NCBI GenBank assembly: GCA_039025395.1
Contig: JBCCOK010000016.1
Coordinates: forward strand, 17,577 to 81,576
Source of the DNA: Hoeflea_A sp039025395
GTDB taxonomy: Bacteria; Pseudomonadota; Alphaproteobacteria; Rhizobiales; Rhizobiaceae
Reading direction: 5' to 3'
DNA length: 64,000 nt
Shown here: positions 59,217-64,000 of the stretch, piece by piece
How positions within the stretch are numbered: the stretch's first letter is position 1
Layout: each line of letters opens with the position of its first letter
The notes under the pieces: model-generated
Database searches by the model: none
What the model was told of the DNA's origin: nothing
What the model saw: the letters and a program-made list of their open reading frames with translations, nothing else
Position numbers and translations under genes: made by a program

Positions 59217-60268
59217 GCAGACCCGATGCGATTAAGAAAAAGGCCGGTACAAGTGCCGGCGCATCAGATACGACCCACGTCGTGCTGACATTCGAAAACA
59301 ACCGTCTTGCCAGCGAACTCTTCGGACAGTTTGACGAGAACCTCGCGCTGATCGAGCAGCGGCTTGGTGTCGACGCTCGCGCGCGCGGCAATCAGGTATC
59401 CATTCAGGGCGACGAGATCTCCGCCAATCAGGCGCGTCGCGCATTGGATTATTTATATGACCGGTTGCAGGAAGGCGCGGAGGTGCAGACATCCGATGTC
59501 GAAGGCGCCATACGCATGTCGGTGGCGGCCGATGACCAGCTAACGCTGCCGACCATGGAAAACCGCGCCAAGATGACCTTTGCGCAGCTGTCGACCCGCA
59601 AGAAGACCATCGTCGCCCGAACACCGAACCAGGATGCCTATATTCGTGCCATGGACCGGGCAGAGCTGTTGTTCGGCATCGGTCCTGCCGGCACGGGCAA
59701 AACCTACCTTGCCGTTGCCCATGCAGCGCGACTTCTGGAACGTGGTGTTATAGAGAAAATCATCCTTTCGCGCCCTGCTGTCGAAGCGGGCGAGCGCCTC
59801 GGATATCTGCCCGGCGACATGAAGGAGAAGGTCGATCCCTATTTGCGGCCGCTATATGATGCGCTCTACGACATGATGCCCGGCGACAAGGTCGAGCGGT
59901 CGATTACCGCCGGCGTTATTGAGATTGCGCCACTGGCATTTATGCGTGGGCGCACCCTGGCAAATGCCGCCGTTATCCTTGATGAAGCTCAGAACACGAC
60001 GGCGATGCAGATGAAGATGTTTCTCACAAGGCTTGGCGAAAACGCGCGCATGATCGTTACCGGCGATCCCAGTCAGATAGACTTGCCGCGTGGCGTCAAA
60101 TCCGGGCTCGTCGAGGCGCTGAATGTGCTTAAGGACGTCGAAGGTGTGGTCACCGTACGCTTCGGCGAAGCGGATGTGGTCCGCCATCCACTGGTCGCCC
60201 GCATTGTCGCTGCCTATGACGCCGAGAATGCCATGATCGCCGAAAGCGGCAAACCGGACGTTGAATGA
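59213..60268 (+). CDS. phoH: PhoH-like ATPase (YbeZ type)
   Basis: 351 residues with a TTG start at 59213 whose bases overlap the miaB stop, preceded by GGGAG. An N-terminal KH-like domain precedes the PhoH ATPase: Walker A FGIGPAGTGKTYLAVAHA near residue 155, RPAVEAGERLGYLPGDMKEKVDPYLRPLYDAL, and Walker B AVILDEAQNTTAMQMKMFLTRLG. It is thought to work with YbeY in rRNA maturation, with which it is coupled by an ATGA overlap here. Confidence 0.95.
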   Translation: MSRPDAIKKKAGTSAGASDTTHVVLTFENNRLASELFGQFDENLALIEQRLGVDARARGNQVSIQGDEISANQARRALDYLYDRLQEGAEVQTSDVEGAIRMSVAADDQLTLPTMENRAKMTFAQLSTRKKTIVARTPNQDAYIRAMDRAELLFGIGPAGTGKTYLAVAHAARLLERGVIEKIILSRPAVEAGERLGYLPGDMKEKVDPYLRPLYDALYDMMPGDKVERSITAGVIEIAPLAFMRGRTLANAAVILDEAQNTTAMQMKMFLTRLGENARMIVTGDPSQIDLPRGVKSGLVEALNVLKDVEGVVTVRFGEADVVRHPLVARIVAAYDAENAMIAESGKPDVE

Positions 60269-60792
60269 CGGGTACGATCGACGCAAGCGACGGGATTTTC
60301 ATTCAGATTGCAATCGAGGCATCCGGCTGGCCGTATGAAGAAACGCTCCTTGCCTTTTGCGGAAAAACGATTGCGGCGGCTCAGGCCTATCTGGTCGAGC
60401 ATGCCGGTCAGCGGTTCCGCCGCGGCGGCAGCGAGCTCTCCGTCGTCTTCGCCGACGATGCGGTGATGCGAACCCTCAACAGCCGCTGGCGCGCCCGGGA
60501 TCAATCCACCAACGTTCTCTCTTTTCCGGCGCGTGCGCTTCATCCCGGACAAGAGCCCGGCCCGCTGCTTGGCGACATCGTGCTGGCGCGCGAGACGATT
60601 GCGCGCGAGGCTGCAGAACTTTCGATTGATTTTGATAACCATCTCATCCACCTTCTGGTGCATGGATTTTTACATCTGCTAGGTTATGATCATGTAGTGG
60701 ATGCGGATGCGGGCGTGATGGAGAATCACGAGACTCGCATTTTGGCGATACTGGACCTATCTGACCCCTATGAGAATTCAATCTCTGTTTGA
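60265..60792 (+). CDS. ybeY: Endoribonuclease YbeY (rRNA maturation factor)
   Basis: 175 residues. The Zn-binding and catalytic signature H-x3-H-x5-H appears in LVHGFLHLLGYDH near residue 135. ELSVVFADDAVMRTLNSRWRARDQSTNVLSFPAR and LLGDIVLARETIAREA are also family-typical. It processes 16S rRNA and takes part in ribosome quality control. Coupled to phoH, with corC six bases downstream. Confidence 0.96.
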   Translation: MTGTIDASDGIFIQIAIEASGWPYEETLLAFCGKTIAAAQAYLVEHAGQRFRRGGSELSVVFADDAVMRTLNSRWRARDQSTNVLSFPARALHPGQEPGPLLGDIVLARETIAREAAELSIDFDNHLIHLLVHGFLHLLGYDHVVDADAGVMENHETRILAILDLSDPYENSISV

Positions 60793-60798
60793 CAAGCG

Positions 60799-61971
60799 AT
60801 GAACGAGCAAACCACCACCTCGGTGCCCGAAGACAATTCGGCTGTCTCTGAGGAATCCGGCGACAGCGAAGATCCTGGAAGTAGGCAGCTTCCCGTCGTC
60901 GTCACCCAACCGGAGCGAAACGGTCAAAGCTGGTGGTCGAAGCTGTTCAGGATGTTTCGGACATCCGACGGGCAAAGTTTACGTGCAGATCTGACCGATG
61001 CCCTGTCCTCGGACGGAGCATTCGGCACAGCCTTCACGCCAGAAGAACGCGCGATGCTTCACAACATTCTGAGGCTGCGCGAGGTCAGGGTGGAAGATGT
61101 GATGGTGGCGCGTGCCGAGATGATGGCGGCCGACCTGACGATTACGCTTGATGAGCTTATGGTGATGTTCGAGGAATCCGGTCACTCGAGAATGCCGGTT
61201 TACGGCGATACCCTCGATGACCCGCGCGGCATGGTGCACATCCGCGATCTCGTTGCCTACATTACCAAACAGGCTGGCGATCGTCGGCGCGCATCGCGTA
61301 ATGGAGGAGCCTCGAAGGCCGCAAACGGTTCCGGTCCCGCTGCAAAAAAGAAACAGAGCAAGCCGGTTCGTTTTGATCTTTCCCGCGTTGAACTGGCAAA
61401 GACCGTCGATGAAGCTGGTATCGTGCGCGACGTTCTTTTCGTACCGCCTTCAATGCTCGCGACTGACCTCATGCAGCGTATGCAGGCGACACGCACGCAA
61501 ATGGCGCTGGTGATTGATGAATATGGCGGCACCGACGGTCTGGTGTCGCTGGAAGACATCGTCGAAATGGTCGTCGGCGATATTGAAGACGAACACGACG
61601 ACGACGCGCAGATGATCACCGTTTCTTCCGAAGATGTGTTCGTCGCGGATGCCCGTGCGGAACTTGACGATATCGCCAAGGTCGTCGGCAAGGATTTCGA
61701 GTTCGGTAATCTGGCCGAGGACGTTCATACCCTTGGCGGCCTGATGTTCTCGGCGCTCGGCCGCATACCGGCCCGCGGCGAAGTCGTCAGGGCTCTTCCG
61801 AAATTTGAGTTTCACGTTCTTGATGCCGATCCGCGGCGCATTAAACGCGTGCGTATTGTGCGCCGCCGAATGGTCGAGCGTCGGCGGCGCCTCCCGAAAG
61901 CAGAGATCGAGCGCAGCCAGCCAGGCCCTGGCGGCAAAAGCCCCGATGGTCAGGGGACTTCATCGCAATAA
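60799..61971 (+). CDS. corC: CBS-domain protein CorC/TlyC (hemolysin-like)
   Basis: 390 residues. A Glu/Ser-rich N-terminus leads to EERAMLHNILRLREVRVEDVMVARAEMMAADLTITLDELMVMFEESGHSRMPVYGDTLDDPRGMVHIRDLVAYI (first CBS), a variable insert at about residues 155-190, SMLATDLMQRMQATRTQMALVIDEYGGTDGLVSLEDIVEMVVGDI (second CBS), and a CorC_HlyC domain (GKDFEFGNLAEDVHTLGGLMFSALGRIPARGEVV). It lacks the membrane DUF21 domain, so it is the short soluble type placed between ybeY and lnt. Linked to Mg2+/Co2+ resistance in enterics. Confidence 0.93.
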   Translation: MNEQTTTSVPEDNSAVSEESGDSEDPGSRQLPVVVTQPERNGQSWWSKLFRMFRTSDGQSLRADLTDALSSDGAFGTAFTPEERAMLHNILRLREVRVEDVMVARAEMMAADLTITLDELMVMFEESGHSRMPVYGDTLDDPRGMVHIRDLVAYITKQAGDRRRASRNGGASKAANGSGPAAKKKQSKPVRFDLSRVELAKTVDEAGIVRDVLFVPPSMLATDLMQRMQATRTQMALVIDEYGGTDGLVSLEDIVEMVVGDIEDEHDDDAQMITVSSEDVFVADARAELDDIAKVVGKDFEFGNLAEDVHTLGGLMFSALGRIPARGEVVRALPKFEFHVLDADPRRIKRVRIVRRRMVERRRRLPKAEIERSQPGPGGKSPDGQGTSSQ

Positions 61972-62147
61972 AGAACGGTGCTGCCGCACATCCACCGATC
62001 GGCAATTGACCGAGTCTTGGTGCAGTTCCTTTGCTATAAACCTATTGCGTCTGATTCGTGTCGGGTGGTCGCCCGCGCGCAACAGTGCAAAACATCGCAC
62101 CGGCGGTGATCCGCCGCGCCGCACCGCGTGTTGCTTTAGGAGGGGAC

Positions 62148-63734
62148 ATGGAGCATCTGGCCGGCAGGATCATGCTGCTTTGGGGTGTGCGGCGCTGGGC
62201 GCTGTCCTTTCTTGCCGGTGCGCTTGGCGTCCTGTCACTGCCGCCGTTTGACTTCTTCGCCGTCCTTTTCATCTCCTTCACGCTTTTGGTTTGGCTTCTT
62301 GACGGGGCCAGCGGCGATCCGGATGCCGGATTTTTCGGCAAGTTGCGGCCGGCTTTCTGGACCGGATGGTGGTTCGGTTTCGGCTACTTCACCGGCGGTC
62401 TGTGGTGGCTCGCAAACGCGCTGCTGATCGAGGCCGAGCAATTCGCCTGGGCTCTCCCGATCGCGGTTTTCGGGCTGCCCGCCCTTTTGGCAATCTTCTA
62501 CGGGCTTGCCACTGCTTTTGCGCGGGCTTTGTGGTCCGACGGTCTGGGGCGGATTTGCGTGCTGGCAGCGGGGTTTGGCCTCGCCGAATGGATGCGCAGC
62601 TTTGTCCTGACCGGCTTTCCATGGAATGCCATAGGCTATGGCGCCATGCCGGTTCCGGTCATGATGCAATCATCGGCAGTGGTCGGAATATTTGCCATGT
62701 CGGCTCTTGCTGTTGTGGTCTTTTCCGTTCCAGCATTGATTGCAACACGCCGCGGGCTGGTACCGGGACTTGCCATTGCTGTGCTGTTGTGCTCGGCCCA
62801 TATCGGATATGGCTACTGGCAGCTGTCGCAACCCATGCCCGATGCAGATGAGAATATTGTCATCCGCTTGGTGCAGCCTTCGATAGACCAGTCGGAAAAA
62901 TGGGACGATGATGAACGCAGCCGCATATTCGACACGCTGTTGTCGCTTTCCAGCCGCCCGCCCGAAAGTGGCCGTCAGCCGACACACATTGTTTGGCCTG
63001 AAACATCCGTTCCCTTCATTTTGACCAGCAATCCGGCGGCCCTTGCGATGATCGGCCAGACCCTTCAGGACGGCCAGACGCTGATCACCGGTGCCGTTCG
63101 TCAGGAAAGCGGCGCTGCAGGCGAGGAGACGAGGTACTACAACTCGATTTACACCATTGATGACGAAGGGCAGATCATTGCTGCAGCGGACAAGGTGCAT
63201 CTGGTGCCGTTTGGGGAATACCTGCCGTTCGAGGGTTTGCTTCAGCGTGCAGGCCTCGACACCATTGCCACGACGCCGGGCGGCTTTTCAGCCGGCAGCC
63301 GCCGATCGAGTGTTGCGGTCAATGGCGACAGGCGCTTCCTGCCAATGATCTGCTACGAGGTCATATTTCCGGCTGAGATGGCCGCCGAGGGGCCGCCCGC
63401 AGATTTCATCGTCAATGTCACCAACGACGCATGGTACGGTAACACGCCGGGCCCGCATCAGCACTTTCGAAAGGCACAGCTTCGAGCCGTAGAAACCGGA
63501 ATGCCGCTCGTTCGCGCAGCAAACAACGGGATATCGGCGGTGACGGACGGCAAAGGCCGCATTATGGCCGGAATGTCACAAAACGTGATTGGTTTTGTCG
63601 ACGTAGAATTGCCAACAAAAATACACGCTAAAGTCAACAACTGGAATACAAATTTAGCCTTCTGGTTGATTACAGGTGTGCTAATATTGGGCGGCTTGGT
63701 TTCTCGCTACAGTTTTGTCCGGCACGGCAATTGA
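62148..63734 (+). CDS. lnt: Apolipoprotein N-acyltransferase
   Basis: 528 residues from MEHLAGRIMLLWGVRRW at 62148, preceded by a strong AGGAGGGG; an upstream in-frame ATG at 62058 is not family-like. About six transmembrane helices precede a periplasmic nitrilase-like domain. The catalytic triad is Glu285 (VWPETSVPF), Lys349 (AADKVHLVPFGEYLPF) and Cys402 (PMICYEVIFP). It adds the third acyl chain to lipoproteins, after LspA. One C-terminal helix (LAFWLITGVLILGGLVS). Confidence 0.96.
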   Translation: MEHLAGRIMLLWGVRRWALSFLAGALGVLSLPPFDFFAVLFISFTLLVWLLDGASGDPDAGFFGKLRPAFWTGWWFGFGYFTGGLWWLANALLIEAEQFAWALPIAVFGLPALLAIFYGLATAFARALWSDGLGRICVLAAGFGLAEWMRSFVLTGFPWNAIGYGAMPVPVMMQSSAVVGIFAMSALAVVVFSVPALIATRRGLVPGLAIAVLLCSAHIGYGYWQLSQPMPDADENIVIRLVQPSIDQSEKWDDDERSRIFDTLLSLSSRPPESGRQPTHIVWPETSVPFILTSNPAALAMIGQTLQDGQTLITGAVRQESGAAGEETRYYNSIYTIDDEGQIIAAADKVHLVPFGEYLPFEGLLQRAGLDTIATTPGGFSAGSRRSSVAVNGDRRFLPMICYEVIFPAEMAAEGPPADFIVNVTNDAWYGNTPGPHQHFRKAQLRAVETGMPLVRAANNGISAVTDGKGRIMAGMSQNVIGFVDVELPTKIHAKVNNWNTNLAFWLITGVLILGGLVSRYSFVRHGN

Positions 63735-63895
63735 CGTAATTACCCTAAAATTGCATAGAATGAAGTCGTAACTGAGACTAGCTGGTATATTTGCTTCGTG
63801 ACTTTCCTTACCGGGCGATGGAAAACAGTAAAAAAGCGGATCCAGTGCCAATAACAAGGTAGCAAATATTGCTGCATTGAAAGGAAAACACGCAC
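63735..63895 (+). promoter_or_regulatory. AT-rich promoter region of the XRE regulator gene
   Basis: Distinctly AT-richer than its surroundings. A TTGACG (63731-63736, overlapping the lnt stop) and TAGAAT (63756-63761) are 19 bases apart, a slightly long spacer. AAAGGAA precedes the ATG at 63896. No other gene is seen here. Confidence 0.35.
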
Positions 63896-64000
63896 ATGAA
63901 CACTGTTGTGAGCAAAAAGAAGCCAAATCCCATCGACATACATGTGGGAAGCAGGATCCGGTTGCGACGGACAATGCTAGGCATGAGCCAGGAGAAGCTC
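63896..64000 (+). CDS. XRE-family helix-turn-helix regulator, 3' end outside window
   Basis: The first 35 codons only. After a Lys-rich lead (NTVVSKKKPNPIDIHVG) comes the classic HTH_3 opening SRIRLRRTMLGMSQEKL. In Rhizobiales a small XRE regulator commonly lies between lnt and metK, which fits position here. Regulatory target unknown. Confidence 0.85.
   Translation, partial: MNTVVSKKKPNPIDIHVGSRIRLRRTMLGMSQEKL

Noticed and set aside
1..64000. tRNA, rRNA, insertion sequences, prophage genes or CRISPR repeats
   Set aside because: No tRNA-like arm patterns, transposase motifs, integrase signatures or regularly spaced repeats were noticed by eye; a covariance-model or repeat search was not possible.

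Overview
The window looks like a chromosomal segment of an alphaproteobacterium of the order Hyphomicrobiales (Rhizobiales), probably a Rhizobiaceae/Phyllobacteriaceae-like organism. This rests on gene order, not on a search. The runs sppA-ihfB-lapA, lptC-lptA-lptB-rpoN-hpf-ptsN, glnD-murJ-trpS, nfu-tsaB-rimI-fur-plsC-miaB-phoH-ybeY-corC-lnt-XRE, an OlsB-type ornithine acyltransferase, a two-domain malic enzyme, and hsp20 followed by a DUF1150 gene are all typical of that order. DNA is fairly GC-rich throughout. I see no rRNA, tRNA, insertion sequence, phage gene or CRISPR array.

Layout. Bases 1 to about 25,700 are accessory: mostly single genes or pairs on alternating strands. They include an HxlR regulator divergent from a duplicated SnoaL-like protein, a secreted dopachrome-tautomerase-like protein, a cold shock protein, an operon of two Rid proteins plus a short-chain dehydrogenase, HPP and VOC proteins, a 2-hydroxyacid dehydrogenase, a nuclease-fold protein with an amidase, an OsmC / cysteine synthase-glutaredoxin pair divergent from a GlxA-type regulator, a Na+/solute symporter, a drug exporter, cytochrome bd (cydAB) and several DUF proteins.

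From mutS (25,891) onward the window is core genome. It covers mismatch repair, malic enzyme, ornithine lipid synthesis (olsB), a tightly coupled lspA / two-methyltransferase operon, the sppA-ihfB-lapA cluster, LPS transport (lptCAB), sigma-54 with the nitrogen PTS (rpoN-hpf-ptsN), a heat-inducible ibpA-DUF1150 pair, nucleoside hydrolase and ribokinase, then the run from glnD to lnt. That last run covers nitrogen sensing, peptidoglycan lipid II flipping, tRNA charging and modification, Fe-S assembly, rRNA maturation, metal regulation and lipoprotein acylation. lspA and lnt together supply the last steps of lipoprotein maturation. The last 105 bases begin an XRE-family regulator cut by the window edge.

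Most interesting points: (1) an amidase whose nucleophile serine appears displaced by one residue; (2) a cysteine synthase-glutaredoxin fusion paired with OsmC, with an upstream ORF whose stop sits against the Shine-Dalgarno and a 22-bp palindrome in the divergent promoter region; (3) two Rid proteins that both lack the catalytic arginine; (4) a ROSE-type RNA thermometer with a heat-shock promoter before ibpA; (5) a 5'-truncated regulator-like remnant lying against a DUF2061 gene. No wholly new multi-gene system is demonstrable from sequence alone; the OsmC/CysK-Grx/GlxA locus is the best candidate.
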